NCBI RefSeq assembly: GCF_028372415.1
Contig: NC_092875.1
Location: forward strand, 51,708,771 to 51,772,770
DNA: 64,000 nt
Origin: Notamacropus eugenii
Taxonomy: Eukaryota > Chordata > Mammalia > Diprotodontia > Macropodidae
Reading direction: 5' to 3'
Shown here: positions 33,241 through 46,300 of the stretch, piece by piece
Position numbering within the stretch: position 1 is the stretch's first letter
How the letters are laid out: every line of letters starts with the position of its first letter
The notes under the pieces: generated by a model
Told to the model about the DNA's origin: nothing
What the model saw: the letters and a program-made list of their open reading frames with translations, nothing else
Database searches by the model: none
Translations under genes and position numbers: made by a program

Positions 33241-33684
33241 AGGCAGCATCTATTCAGTGATTAAAGGTAGGTAAGAAATAAGGAAAAGAATGGCCTCTTT
33301 TACCTAGTCAAAAAAACAAAACAATCTGGAAGGGTAAGACTCAGGGTTTCTGGCCAAAACAGAAACAATTGCTATTTACATTCACTCTGAACCACCAGGG
33401 TCCAAACAATGAACAACTGGGGCTTGGCTGGACCTATTATTGGCCAATCTTTGAGAGGCAGAGTGATTTGGGTTTAAGGCGCGATCATTAAGAAAGAAAT
33501 CTAGGCCTTAAGCCCCAAGATATCTTGCTTGGTTTCAGGAATCAAAATTTACATTCCTTTGGCAGAGCACCCGCAGATAGGGGTATGATACCCTATGTGG
33601 ACAGATGGAGGAAGAGAAAAAGGGGGAGGAAAGGAGCTACGTTGCGTAATTGGAACTGTTAAGGCAGGTGATACTATTCACAGG
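33241..33684. other. Unassigned intergenic DNA
   Basis: No gene or clear repeat was seen. Confidence 0.4.
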
Positions 33685-33725
33685 TCGTTGTTTGTCCTTC
33701 ATTCCTGAAGAAGACCATGACATCA
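33685..33725 (+). repeat. RTE-SINE start fragment
   Basis: 'tcgttgtttgtccttcattc' followed by 'ctgaagaagaccatgacatc' repeats the motif seen at 32926. Confidence 0.6.
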
Positions 33726-33829
33726 GGAAGGAGGGGGAAAGGAGGAAAGAAAGGTGGATGGGGCATTATGAAGGTTTTTAAATATTGGAGAGATGCATAC
33801 ATGTTTGAAGATAGCAGAAAAGAAGGCAC

Positions 33830-33970
33830 TAGACAGGGATATATTTGTTTGCATGTTTTCTCCCCTATTAGACTATAAACTCCTTGAGGATGGGGACTGC
33901 CTTTTGCCTCTTTTTGTATCCTCATTGATTGGCACAGGGCCTGGCACTTGATGTTTATTGATTGGGGGAG
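33830..33970 (+). repeat. L2 LINE tail
   Basis: 'ttagactataaactccttga' and 'ggcacagggcctggcacttg' follow the L2 3' end. Confidence 0.75.
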
Positions 33971-34449
33971 ATACAAGATAAGGGAATGAGGATGATAGTG
34001 GCAGTCTGCTAGAGGAAATGGAATGGAAATGGGATGCATAAACTTAACTTGTGTAGGCAGAGGGGTTTGCCTTGGCAAGAATGGCATCCTCTTTGTGTGA
34101 GATAGATGAAGAACAGATAGCAGAAAGTACCTGAGTGACATATGGAGGGAGTTCTTGGCAAACAGCCTGTTTTTTTTTTTCCAATTAAAATATGAGTCAA
34201 AGTTCTTAGCTGAGAGGGTAGGGGGAGGGGGAACCATGAAAGGTTTGAGGGATGAAATGTTTGGAAGAATCTGGAGTGTTAAGTGGGATAGTATGGGATA
34301 GACAGTTGATTATGAAGGTGTTAAAGGACTGACTAGCAGCAGTGAATGCCCCGTTCTCAACCCAGTCAGAAGGGTCCACTAGCCACCATCATCTCTCTTA
34401 TAAACTACATAGATCCTTGGCCCAGGGATAGAGATGGTAGTTACAGCGC
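33971..34449. other. Unassigned intergenic DNA
   Basis: A minus-strand frame crosses 33674-34237 but includes the L2 tail and has no recognised domain. Confidence 0.4.
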
Positions 34450-34504
34450 CTACAGTAGCCTTTTTTAAATAATTTGTTTTACCTTTTAAGTTCTGAAGTG
34501 TCTC

Positions 34505-34537
<33 letters not shown>

Positions 34538-35925
34538 GCACACACACTAGAGAAGGCCACCATTTGACACAGATATTTATATATGTAAAACCATACCGTG
34601 CATACTTCTATTTATCATTCTTTCTCTGGAGGCAGATGCTATCTTCCTTCAAAGTCCTTTGTAGTTGATCTGAATATTTATACTACTCAGGACAGCTTAG
34701 TCTTTCTGTCATTCTTTGAACAAGATTGCTGCTACTACATACAACGTTCTGCTCATTTCACTCTTCGTTATTTCATGCAAGCCTTTCTGTTTTTCTAAAA
34801 TCAACCTGCTCATAATTTCTTACAGCACAGTATTGCATCATATATAGCACAACTTGTTTAGCCATTCCACAACTGATGGACACCCCCTCATTTTCCAGTT
34901 CCTTGCCACCACAGAGAGCTGCTATAAATATCTTACAGCATACAGGCCTTTTTCCTTTTTCCCTGATCACTTTGGGAAACAGACCTAATAGTGATATTGC
35001 TGGGTCAAATACAATTTTCTGTCTCCTTGGGTATAATTCCAGATCGCTCTCCAAAATGGCTGGATGAGTTCACAGTTCCACCAACAATGTATTAGTGTCT
35101 CAATTTCTACATTTGTCATTTTCCTTGATAGATGTGAGTTCCCTAACATCCCCCGATAGATGTGAGATAATATCTCAAAGTTGCTTTTCTCTAATCAATA
35201 ACAATTAAGAGCATTTTTTCATGACTATACACAGCTTTGATTTCTTCCTGGAAAAAGAGCCTATGGGGCAGGTAGGTGCTACAGTGGATAGAGTACCAGC
35301 TCTGGAGTCAGGAGGACCTGAGTTCAAATTTAGCCTTAGATACTTACTAGCTATGTGACTCTGGGTAAGTTGTTTAACCTTGATTGCCACACAAACAACA
35401 TAACAGCCTTTTCATATGCTTTGACCATACATCAATGATATTCTTATAAATTTGACAAAGTTCTCTATATATTTGAGACATGACCATCATCTGAGAAACT
35501 GCCTATTAAATTTTTTTCTCAATCTTTTGCCTTCCTTCTAATCTTGGCTACACTGTTTTTATCTATATAAATCCTCTTTAACTTAATATAATCACAATTA
35601 TCTATTATGCTATCTCTTGTTTATCCATAAATTTTTCTCCTCTCTGTAAATCTGAGGGGTAAGATGCTCCATGTTTTTATAATTTCCCTTTATATCTAGG
35701 TCATGTATCTATTTTTACCATATCTTGGTGAAAGATATAAATCCACACCCAATTTCTGCTAGACGGCTTTCCATTTTCCCCAATTTTTACCAAACAGTAA
35801 ATTTTTGTCCCCACAGTTTCAATCTTTAATTTGTTAGACACACGGTTACTATAATCAGGTATCACTATGATCCATTTTTCTATTTCTTAGCCAGTACTAG
35901 ACAGTTTGGATAATTACTCTTCTCA
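34450..35925 (-). repeat. L1 3' UTR and ORF2 end, reverse, with CA tract and SINE
   Basis: The reverse strand matches the L1 end ('ccatcagttgtggaatggct', 'tgaactcatccagccatttt'). A CA microsatellite at 34506-34547 and a + strand SINE at about 35265-35400 lie inside. Confidence 0.8.
35265..35400 (+). repeat. Marsupial SINE inside reverse L1
   Basis: 'gctctggagtcaggaggacc', 'tgagttcaaatttagcc' and 'gctatgtgactctgggtaag' form the SINE core. Confidence 0.85.
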
Positions 35926-36489
35926 CAGAGTTGAAGATCTGACACTGCTGGGGTGACTCTTGAAAAGGTCCCAGAGGTACTGACGGTACTGACTCGTCCA
36001 GAGCCTGGGAGGGGCCCCAGACCGGAAACCTGCTCTTGTCCAGGGACTGAGGAACGAGTGGGAAGGGTCCAAGGAACCAGGAGAGCTGCCTCCGGGTCCA
36101 AGTTCCCCGGTGCGACCTAGGGCAGGCGGCCCCTTTTGCCCCGAGGGCGCTTTCTTTCTTCATTAAAGTAAAATCAGGCCGAGTCTCCGTCCAGGTCTAA
36201 CCTTCACTGCCTATCTCGCTGGGGTCCCACGGTCCGGGCGGCGGGGCGGCTGCTCCCGGGGGCCATCGAGGGCCCGCACCAGCATCTGGCCCCGCTGGCA
36301 CCGGGAGTCTGGGTCTGGGGGTGCAGCCCGGGCCCCACCAATCTCCTTTTGCTCTGCTCCCTAAAGGACGCTCTCCGAGACCCGCTGCTGCTCCACAGAT
36401 AATCCCGGCGCCTCAATGGTCCGAGGGAGGGCTGGGCCTTAACCTGGAGTCTCAGCCACGAGTAACCAAGAGCGGCACGTCTTAATTAA
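35926..36489. other. MAP2K7 upstream DNA, GC-rich
   Basis: GC rises from about 35950 and CpGs peak at 36200-36420. No exon is assigned. Confidence 0.45.
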
Positions 36490-37300
36490 GACAATACAGA
36501 CATCGCCTGGGGAATGGGGGTGCCAGCCGGGGCAGGAACACGGGATAGGCGGGTTCGCCGGACCTCCGAGAGGAGCCCAAGAAACTCCGAGGAACAGCTG
36601 GAGCCGACTGTCAGCGCCCCGCGACCGGAAGAAGCCGGTACCGCGGAGTCCCCTCCCCCTCCTCGGCAGAGCCAGCGCGCGCTTGCGCCCAGAGAGCCCC
36701 TCGTCCCCTCCGTCAGAAAGCGATCCCCGTGGCTAGAAGGTTCCTCCTCCTCCGTAGGCCACGGGCGTCCCCGCGCAGGCGCAGTGCGGACTGTTCTCCG
36801 TGGCCGGAGGCGATCGCTCGGTGGCGCGAGCCTTCCTGCCACGCTTGCGCACCGTTGGCCTACGGGGAATGAGAAGCGGGGGACAGGGGCGGGAGAGAAG
36901 GAGAGAGCGCAGGTGCAGAGAGGTCCGAGAGGGAAGGGCGGGCACTGACAGATACATACATGCGCACTTCGGCGCGGGACGGAGGCCTGCTGGGGTCATC
37001 CCAGCGCAAGCGCAGTGCGGTGTTTGTCTGAGGGTCGGACGGGCGGGAGGTGCGCGGCGGCGGCGGCGGGGAAGATGGCGGCGTCCTCCCTGGAGCAGAA
37101 GCTATCCCGCCTGGAGGCTAAGTTGAAGCAGGAGAACCGCGAGGCCCGGCGGAGGATCGACCTCAACCTGGAGATCAGCCCGCAGCGGTCCCGGCCGAGT
37201 AAGGAAGTCTGCAAGGGGGGAGGGGAATGGGGGGGAGGGGAGGTGGGCGGGGCGTCAGGGCGAGATGCCCCGCCCCTGGTCGCAAAGCTCCGCCCCTGAC
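36490..37300 (+). promoter_or_regulatory. MAP2K7: MAP2K7 CpG-island promoter
   Basis: A dense CpG island surrounds the start codon and begins about 0.6 kb after the end of a reverse L1 fossil. It holds at least five NRF1-like GCGC/TGCGCA sites (about 36676, 36772, 36841, 36959 and 37003). No TATA box was seen. A smaller GC-rich block lies at 36200-36420. Open frames here are GC-driven and match no protein I know. Confidence 0.75.
37075..37198 (+). CDS. MAP2K7: MAP2K7 coding exon 1
   Basis: ATG at 37075 opens [13 protein letters not shown], the known MKK7 start. An upstream in-frame start at 37015 is disfavoured by family length. The exon encodes the first docking motif and ends in phase 1 at a GTAAGG donor. 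Confidence 0.96.
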
Positions 37301-40300
37301 TTCCGGAACCCCTCGGCTTTCTCCTCCAGGTTCCTCTCCCTCTCGGACTCCCCCTCCCTCCACTGACCATGGGGAGAGAGGGTCACCCTGACCCAGGGCC
37401 GTACTCCAAGTCTGGGGGAGGGGGAAGACTTCCGGTTCCCTCCTTCCTGACCTGGAGGGGGGAGCGAGAAACTCACCGAGTCCTTCCCCAGACTCCCTCC
37501 TCTTTCTCTCTCTCCTTCCTTCCTCCTCCCTAAATCCCCTTGGGGGTAGTAAAGAGGGAGGAATTCTACCGACCCCCGATCCCCTTTTCTAAACTTCTGG
37601 GGAAAGTTCTTTCTTCTTTCCCCAAACTTGGGCAGGAGAATTAGTCCCTGCTGCTTTCCAGGTTGGAGTAGAGGGAGGAGTTGGGGGGGGTCCCCATGTC
37701 TTTTCTCTTCTGAGCGTTTATCAATAAGTAGCATGCCCTCCTTTCCACTTTCCACGTGTTAGTAAGCCCAGACCCGAGACAGTTTTGGCCTTTGGGGGAG
37801 GGAGCAAAGGATCGCGTTTTTGGCAGGAATGTCAGCCTTCCTAGTGATAGCTTCGGGGGGCGGGGGAACCCTCTAGCATTTCGTAGAACCAGGAGAGAGG
37901 TCCTTATTGGAAGTCTCGGCTTCCTTTTCCAGCGAGGCGAGGAAAGCTTGGATCTGGGAACCTGGGCCTCTCACCAGTTGCTGCCTGAATTCCCCCCCAC
38001 CCCTCACTAGATGCTGGGATTCAGGTCCCCCTCTCCTTGCCTCTCCTCCTCTCCTTTCTATTTGGGAGTGTCTGAGTCCCTCACCTGGTAGGGCCACTGC
38101 TCTTTTGGGGATAGGAGGCAGGAGACCATTGGCACCGTTTTCCAGATGATTGAGTAATGCCCTTTGCTCCGGGCCACTGTTTGGGTATTTGCCTGTGCCT
38201 GGATCAGCCATCCACTCCCGGGAAGTGAAATTGACCCAGGATTGGATTTCATGAGGGGTGGGACCAGTTCCCTTCAATCAGAAAGAGAGGACTGTTGGGG
38301 GCGTGGTTCACCTTCAGGTGTCTGCATTCATTGTCTGTTCCATCCCATTTTCCCATCTCTGTTGGTTTTCTCCTCATCTCTTCCCGTCAGATTGATTTGA
38401 TGCCTCCCCTTCCCCTTTCTTCTTTGTTATGATTTGATTTCTTTCCTTTGAATCAATTGGTAGTTTCTGTTATTTATTGTGGTGTTGTTTTTTTTCTTCC
38501 TTTTCCCCATCCAGTTATTGTGATCACTCTAAGCCCTGCTCCTGCCCCGTCCCAACGAGCAGGTACCAGCCTTTTTATCATCACCGCTTGGACTTCTGCA
38601 TCATTGACTTAACTTGCTGCCTTCAGCCCGCATAGAACTGCTGTGTGTCCAGTTTTCCCTGTCTGACTACCTTTCTCTTTCTCTACCTGAGCCATTGTAT
38701 TTGTCTACCTGTTCCTGGCTCCCCCTTCTCTCTCCCTCTTTCTCTCTTTGTTCTGTTCACCATGCCTTTCTTTGTAGATTCATGTGTGGTCTCTCTCAGA
38801 CTTTAACTTTTTTTGGCTTCCTCTGAGACTGTCTCAGTGCAGGCGTGTATGTGTGGATGAATCTCTTTGTATCCAAAGAAGTATGTGTATCAGTTCTTTG
38901 GCTGTGGTGTGGCATATTGTATGTGCCTCTTGCTGATTGGCTTTATCTGACTGGGGCGTGAGAGAGAGAATGTGTATGTGTGTATTCTATTATTTCTCTT
39001 AACATCCATTCCTGATTAGTTTTCTACCCCACCCTCATCTACCTGTTTCTACTACGTAATGCTCTTGGGGCCTTAGCCTAAATAGTGAATAAGGTTGAAC
39101 TCAGATGACCCAAAGAATTAGGATTTTACTATTCCATTCTTGTCCCTTCTCTAGTCCTCAGCCACCCAGATTTTTCTCCCAGAGTCAACACTTGCCATGA
39201 GGAGGACCTTCCTCCTTAGTTTTCCTTGCTTCTTGCCCCCTGAGTCACTGTCTGAATTGGGGGAGTAGCCCTGCTATTCTTTGCTCCCTGGGCCTGGTGA
39301 TTCCAGGCCTATTTCATCCTGAAATTGACTCGTACATGATACCTAATGTGATATTTTGCCTGTTTTCCAACTGACCCAGTTGACCAACTACCTCATCCTG
39401 CCTTCTACCCCCTGTTGTCCAGTTTCTGTGCAGCTGACTGAGATTGAGTAGAATGACCACAGCATCATTCTCCTAAAATTTGGACCTAGAAGTAGAGTCA
39501 GCTAAATAGTGTAGATGTCTCCCTGTCCCTCAAGCCCCATCTTTTATGTCAAATCAACAAACATTTATTGCCACCATCCATGTGTCAGGCAAGGGAATAC
39601 AAAAAAAGGCAAAACAATTTTTGCCCTCAAGAAGCTCAGAGTCTAGTGGGGGAAACAACATGCAAACAATATTTGTACATAGTTATATGTAAATGATAAT
39701 ACAGGATGAGTTGGAGATCATCTCAGAGGGAGTCACTAGCATTAAGGAAAACAGAGAAAGGTTTCCTGGACAATATGGGATTCAAACGAAGCCTTGAAGA
39801 AAGCAAGGAACCAGAAGTGAGGAAGAAAAGCATTCCTGGCATAGGGGACAGCCACTGGAAAAGCAGTCAGGTGACACTATCCAAGGCAGAGCACTGGACC
39901 TGGAGTTCCGGAGACCTGAGTTCAAATCCAGCATTAGACACTTAGTAGCTGTGTGACTCTGGGCAAGTCATTTAACCTCTCTCTGCATCACTTTCCTTGT
40001 TTGTACAGTGGGAATAATAATAGCACCTTCCTTCCAGGGTTATTGTGAGAATAAAATGTGGAGGATGGGACAGTCCAGCTTCCTCACCTAATTGAACTGG
40101 AACTGAAAGACATTCTTCCTGAAGAACACCCCATCTGCTTTCCCAGGGGCACTGTTCTCCCTAGAGACACATCTTGGAACAGAGAGGCCCCATTTGGAAG
40201 ACTGAGCTGGGAATCATTGTCCTGTCATTTTTGTGGCCCACCCCTTTGGGAAAGGGCTATGGGCCTTGGATAGCCTACTTGGAGGACCTCATTGGAATGG

Positions 40301-43300
40301 ACTGCCCTTCTCCATCAGGACAGCTGGTGGGATTTGCCTTTCATTTTGCCACCTGTAAATGCTGAAGATAGAGGACTAGCCTGGAAGACTTTCTAAGGGA
40401 AGTTTCCCTGCTGAGCCCAGATAGAACAGCTTTTGAAGGGTTGTTTTTATTGTCTCTTTGCAAACCTTAAAGTGCTATGTAAATGCTAGTTCTTGTCATC
40501 ATTGTTATAAAAGGCACAGAGCTGATATATGAAGGGTCTTGTGCAAGGAACAGAAAGGAGGCCCGTTACAGGGTTGTGCAGTACAGGGGGCATGTAAGAA
40601 GGCTGGAGAGGTAGGAAGGGGCCTGACTATGAAGGACTCTAACAGCCAGCTTATATTTTATCCTGAGGACAATAGGGAGCCCCTGAAGTTCATCAAATAG
40701 GAGAGTAACATGGGCAGGCCTTCACTTTAGGAAGATCAGCTTGACAGCCAGAGACTTGAGGCAGCAGACTGTTAGAATCGTCCAGCATGAAGTGATGGGG
40801 CCTGCCACAGCATGATGGCCATGTCGGAGATGTGGTAGAGGTAGAATTGATAGGACTTCACAGTCATTTGGATATAAGGAAGGTAAGAGTGAAGAAGCAG
40901 GGAAGGATGCAGAAGGTAGGATGGCACTTTAGGACTAAAGGAACAGTAAGTTAGAAGGGATGAGTAAAACCATGTGGAAGAAGTTGGTGGGTATTTTGTT
41001 TCAAGTTCTTTGAGCCTCCTTCTTGCTGTCCTTTGACAAGTTGGGCAAGCAGAGTTGAGTTGGGGAACCAGAGTCTGAACTGGGGTAGTTTCTTTCCAAG
41101 GACAGCAGGGAGTTGAGCTAGATAGTACTTTCAGCTCTAATGCTCTCTTACTCTTGGATTTGCTTCATTTGCAAAGTTCAGTGACACCTGTGGCAATAGT
41201 CCACCCTTAGCCAATTTCCTCATGTCTAGGCTCCTGAACTTAGGATATGGGGTGAACCTGAAAAGGCAGAAGGTATACCTCATATCTCTTTTTTTGTGTG
41301 GTCTTACTCCTTGGCCCATTTCCTCCCCAGATTTTAGGGAAGTGGCGAAATGTGGGAGTTGGAGTAAAGGATCTCTTAGTTCCCTTCTGACTACGAAAAA
41401 TATTCTGAGCCTCTTTTTTTTTCCCGTCTTGTTTCCCAGGGATCATAGCCACTGGTTCTCACTTTAGAGTGAAGGTATTTAAGATAGCCTTGGGGGCCAG
41501 CCTTGAGTTGTAGTGGCAAGATGGTGAGAGACTTATGGCCCCCAGGCTAGCCCTGGTAGAGGCAGGAATGGGGACAGTTTCTAGAGTGTAGAGGGATATG
41601 GGCAGAGCGATGAAGGTGGCGTGGAGGAAAGGAGAGAGACCAAGAAGGAAAGCGCTTGGCATTTGTCCTAAAACAGTAGAACAAAGAGTAAATGAGTAAA
41701 TGGTGACCACAAAGGTGGGAAGAGGAACAGCATTTAAAACAACTGCACATGGTCCTTCCATGAGATTTTCCTTATTTTTTAATAGGAGCCTTGTCTTTAC
41801 TGCTCCCAGCTCAATAAACATCTGTTAATCGAGGCAGTGTGCTTTGCCCGGCCACTTTACTGCCCAGACCTCCCCAGATGCCTCAGTGGACAGAAACCCT
41901 TTCTCCTGAATTTAGTTCATACATGGTTAAACAAAGGAAATCTTCACACTTGAGAAAACCTGGCAAGTGGAAGATGGGACAGTCCACCGGCCTCACGTAA
42001 TTGAACTGGAACTGAAAGACATTCATCCTCAGAACCCCCATCTGCTTTCCCAGGGGCACTGTTGTCCCTGGGGACACATCTTGGAACAGAGAGGTCCCAT
42101 TTGGAAGACTGAACTGGGAATTGTCATTTTGTCATTTTTGTGGTCCACCCCTTTGGGAAAGGGCTGTGGGCCTTGGATGCCCACCTGCAGGACTCCCCTT
42201 CTCAGTCAGGACAGCTGGTGGGATTTGCCCTTTGGCTTCCCTCCTGCTACTGCTGAAGATAGAGGACTAGCCTGGAAGACTTTCTAAGTTTCGTGCTGAG
42301 CCCGGATAGAGCAACTTTTGAAGGGTTGCTTTTCCTCCCTCTGCCCATCCTGATTTCTCACATCGGTAGCTCTTAAGCCTCTGTCTCCACTGAGCACCCT
42401 TTCACCGCTCCTCGTACGTGTTGAGAGAGCCTTCCTTCAGGAGCCTCCGCTCCCGCCCTCGCCCTTTGGGACCCTCACTGGTGCAGTAGCAGGCTCCTAG
42501 GTTGCTTCTCCAGTTCTCCTCTTCTCCCTTCCCCCACACTGTCCTCGTGACTGTTGAGACTCATGTTGTTGTTGAAAGCTGTCTCTCTTTCCAGGTTTCC
42601 TGCTCCTCTTTCCCTTTTAACTCTTGGTTGTTATTCCTTTTCTCCTCATCCCATCCCCATCCTCCATCCCTCCCCCAGAGTGGCTGCCTGCCTGCCTGCC
42701 TGCAGCATGTCTTGCCCCTCCCGGGGGCTGTTAGTTGCATGAAGGGGCCAGCTGTCCTGCATGCAGGCTGCTTGATGTGATATAATTTGATAGACTGTCA
42801 GGAGGTCTGATCTTCCCCATTCCATCCCCCTTGCTTCTCAGAGGGAGCCCACTGAAGAGGATGCTGGACTCCTGAGTTCCCTTTGACATCTTCCTGGGAA
42901 CCTGTCCCTCCCAACCCTTTGGCTTTCATCTTTCCCTCTGCTTATGGGGCTGGGTGGGCATTGGGAAAAGGCCCACCGGAAGCCTGCCCTCATGCACAGC
43001 CGTAGGAGATGGAGGGACTAACGGGAACATTGGACAGCTGGTGCCTGGGGCTCCTGCTCGGTTTGTCCTTCGGGCCTCTCAGCTCTCCCCTTCCTAGGAG
43101 AGGGCATGAGCTTGGATCAGCTTTGCAAATGGGGTCCATATGTTTTCCTACCAAGGCTTGGGGCCTCCCTGAATCCTAGCAAACCAAGAATAGTCACTTC
43201 AGAAACCAGGTCCCAGGGACTGAGAACCGCATTTAGGGGCTTGTGTCCTATGCATTGAGATGAGGAAAGAGCCCTGTCTTGGAAGGTTTCTGGAGGCCCA

Positions 43301-46300
43301 GAAAATAGGCCCAGCCCTGATCTGCCTAACAGCATGATTTTGGATAAGTGGTTTGCCCTCTTTAGGCCTCACTTTCTCCATCTGTAAAATGAGGGAGTAG
43401 CAGTAGTCCATCAGGTTCCTTCTACTGCTGAGAGTTTTGTGGTTCTCCCTGGCCCACCATCTGCTTTCTTTTAGGCCCTGGGAGGCAAGGATGGGGGTGA
43501 TGAAGTTCTGCCAGTAGTGGAGACAATGTTCCTGGGGCAGTCTGTGGGGGCCTAGAGGGTGTTAGGAAATCAAGAACTCCTTGTTCCCCTCTCTTGTCCC
43601 CTTCTCTGTCCAGGCACAGATGTGCCCAACCTAGTGTAAGATCTCCTGTTTCTTTTGGAGCTGCAAAGAAAATCTCTAGTTTGGTGTGGGTTTTTGCCTC
43701 CTGAAATATCTTGTCCCTTCTTAGTTTTCCCTCCATAATCAGAGGAGTGGGAGAATGATACATTGGCCCCTTTCCTTGGGACCAAAGTGATGGACAAGTC
43801 AATACTTGTTAAGTGCTTTAAACTCCTTAAGGGGTAGCACTAGCAGGTAACTGAAAGCCAAGCTCTGTCCTGGCTGGGAATTGAGAGGAAGAGGGGGTGT
43901 TCCTGGTTGCTCAGTCTTCAGATAGCTTTCAGTTTCTTTGCCTTCAAACCTGGGAGATGATTTCCCTAGGGAGTTGGGGTTACCTTTCCTGATGTCCAGA
44001 ACTGAATGAGGGAGCCGCTTAGGTTGGTCATCTCACTTCCCATGAGAGTGAGACAGGTAGGTGTAGAATAGAATTTGACTGAGTTCACTCCCTTAATTGT
44101 AGGAAAGGGAGTGGTGACCTGAAGGAGAAAGGTCCCTGGCATCTGGGCCTGTAGCTGGGTGACTGATCTCCTGGGTCTGTTCTCCCTCTTTGGGAAAGTG
44201 GGAAGATTAATTGAAAGACTCTGGTGGAGGGCCAGAACCCATGGGCCCTTTCTAGGTATCACTGTGGGTTCTTTAGTAGTTGTCAGTTGTAATGGAAGAG
44301 CTTTTTGGGTACAGTCTTGTGGGGCCTGGAAGGTGGGCTGTCCTTGGAAAGCTGACCTTTCTTCTTTTCCCTTTACACCCCTGGCTGTTCCTTTCCTCAC
44401 TACCTTTCTCACAGCTCTTCAGCTCCCTCTGGCCAACGATGGGGGTAGCCGGTCGCCTTCCTCAGATAGCTCCCCTCAGCAGCCCACCCCACCAGCTCGT
44501 CCCCGACACATGTTGGGGCTCACAACACCACTGTTCATGCCACGCAGCATGGAAAGGTGAGGAGACCCAGGTTGGAGATGGTCAAAGGTTTAGGAGTTTC
44601 CAAGTGGGTCACTGTTAGAGGATGGAGGGGGATGTTGTTGAAGACGAGAGCTTTGGGGAAAGCAGGGTGGGATGAGAAGAAGCTTTGGGAAAATAGGGGT
44701 GGATCTGTGTGGAATTTTGGAATAGAAGGAATGAGGAAATAGACTTTCCACGTGCCCCTTTAATCAGTGAAGTTTGCCACTTCCTTGGGTCATGTTGCTT
44801 TGGGGCTGCCATGGCTAAGTGTCTGTCTCTCAGGGTCACCATCCCTTCATCTTTCTTCCCTTCAGCATAGAAATTGACCAGAAGCTGCAGGAGATCATGA
44901 AGCAGACAGGCTACCTGACTATTGGGGGCCAGGTGAGAATAGTTGTCTGTCATCTGTCCCCTTTCCTGCTTGTTTCCCTGGAAGCAGCAGCGGGGCCCTG
45001 AATGGGGGTGTGCATCTGGATAGTTGAACCTTGAGGTAGAGTGTTCTGGTCGTTTCTGGGCAGGGGACAATGGGTTGGAGTACAGAGATGGAAACAACCT
45101 TTGGTGATGGTGATTGCCTTGCTTCTCATCTTCCCCAGAGGTACCAGGCAGAGATCAATGACCTAGAAAACCTGGGCGAGATGGGCAGTGGCACATGTGG
45201 TCAGGTGTGGAAGATGCGATTCAAGAAGACAGGCCACATCCTGGCTGTCAAGGTGAGGCGCCAGCCCCACCTGCCCTCCTCTCAGACCTACAGCTCTGGG
45301 TCCGGCGCCAGAGCCCTCCTCTGCCCCACTTAACATGAGAAGGGGCCCTTCAGGAGGGGGGTTCACACTGTCCTACTCTGGGTGAGGCCCTGCTTCCTGC
45401 CCTCTTCTTTCCCAGCCCTGACTCCCTTTGCAACTCCAATGGTCTTCTGCAGCAAATGCGCCGCTCTGGAAACAAGGAAGAAAACAAACGAATTCTCATG
45501 GATCTGGATGTTGTGCTCAAGAGCCATGACTGTCCCTACATTGTTCAGTGCTTTGGAACCTTCATCACCAATGTGAGTGACTGGGGTGGGGTCCAGTAGT
45601 ATGCTGCTTTGTGGTCTGGCCTAGAAGAAGCTCCTCTCCGCCCCCCGCCCCCCCCATTTTCTGTTCTCCAGTCACTTGCCATCCTCCTCTTCCATTCCCC
45701 TACATACCTTTATGGGTAAATCAGGTGACACAGAATTCATTCTTGGTTTGTAAATTAAAGGGGTGACTTTAGATTTATAAAAGGGGCTAAAAGTATTGTC
45801 CATTTTTCTCTAAATTTCTGAGAGGGTGCCTTCCCCCAAAATTCTGTATTCTCATGATTTCACAGTAGCTGTAAATGTATCATCCCAGGAACAAATAAGG
45901 TATTGGAGTGGGGGAAGGCCTTTCCTCTCTCCCAGCTATTTCTTCCCCATTCCTTCCACAGACAGACGTCTTCATTGCTATGGAGCTTATGGGCACCTGT
46001 GCTGAAAAGCTAAAGAAGAGAATTCAAGGGCCCATCCCAGAGCGGATTTTAGGCAAGATGACTGTGGCTGTAAGTAGGTGGAAATGGATTGAAGGCACCA
46101 TTGAGACCCCTTCCCCTCCTCCCCCAAGGTGGGTTAACACTGTTCTCTTTGGAGCTCTCCCTCTTACTCCTTTTATAGGAGTTTATAGACACGGATATGA
46201 GCTTTGCACTGTTCTGTCTATTGCTAGGCTTGGGGAAAAGGGTCATGAAGCCATCATTTCCTGGGCTCCATGCACATGGTAGGGGCTGTAGGAAGGATGC

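Larger units (their letters stand above)
39545..41000 (-). repeat. L2 LINE, reverse, split by a SINE
   Basis: Reverse L2 at 39545-39868 ('caaacatttattgccaccat', 'gcattcctggcataggggac') resumes at about 40510 ('gggagcccctgaagttcatc', 'gtaacatgggcaggcc'). Confidence 0.75.
37199..44414. other. MAP2K7: MAP2K7 intron 1
   Basis: This 7.2-kb intron holds the cassette exon (38515-38562), an L2 containing a MIR containing a duplicated unit (39545-41000), the second copy of that unit (41967-42333), and a MIR at 43320-43445. I see nothing else in 37300-38500, 38563-39540, 41000-41960, 42334-43320 or 43446-44414. Confidence 0.75.

Noticed and set aside
33674-34237. 187-codon minus-strand frame
   Set aside because: It spans an L2 tail and unassigned DNA, with repeat-derived and low-complexity content.
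36514-36948. 144-codon frame in the MAP2K7 CpG island
   Set aside because: GC-rich DNA keeps several frames open. The peptide is Arg/Gly-rich low complexity, overlaps the promoter, and other frames are open too.
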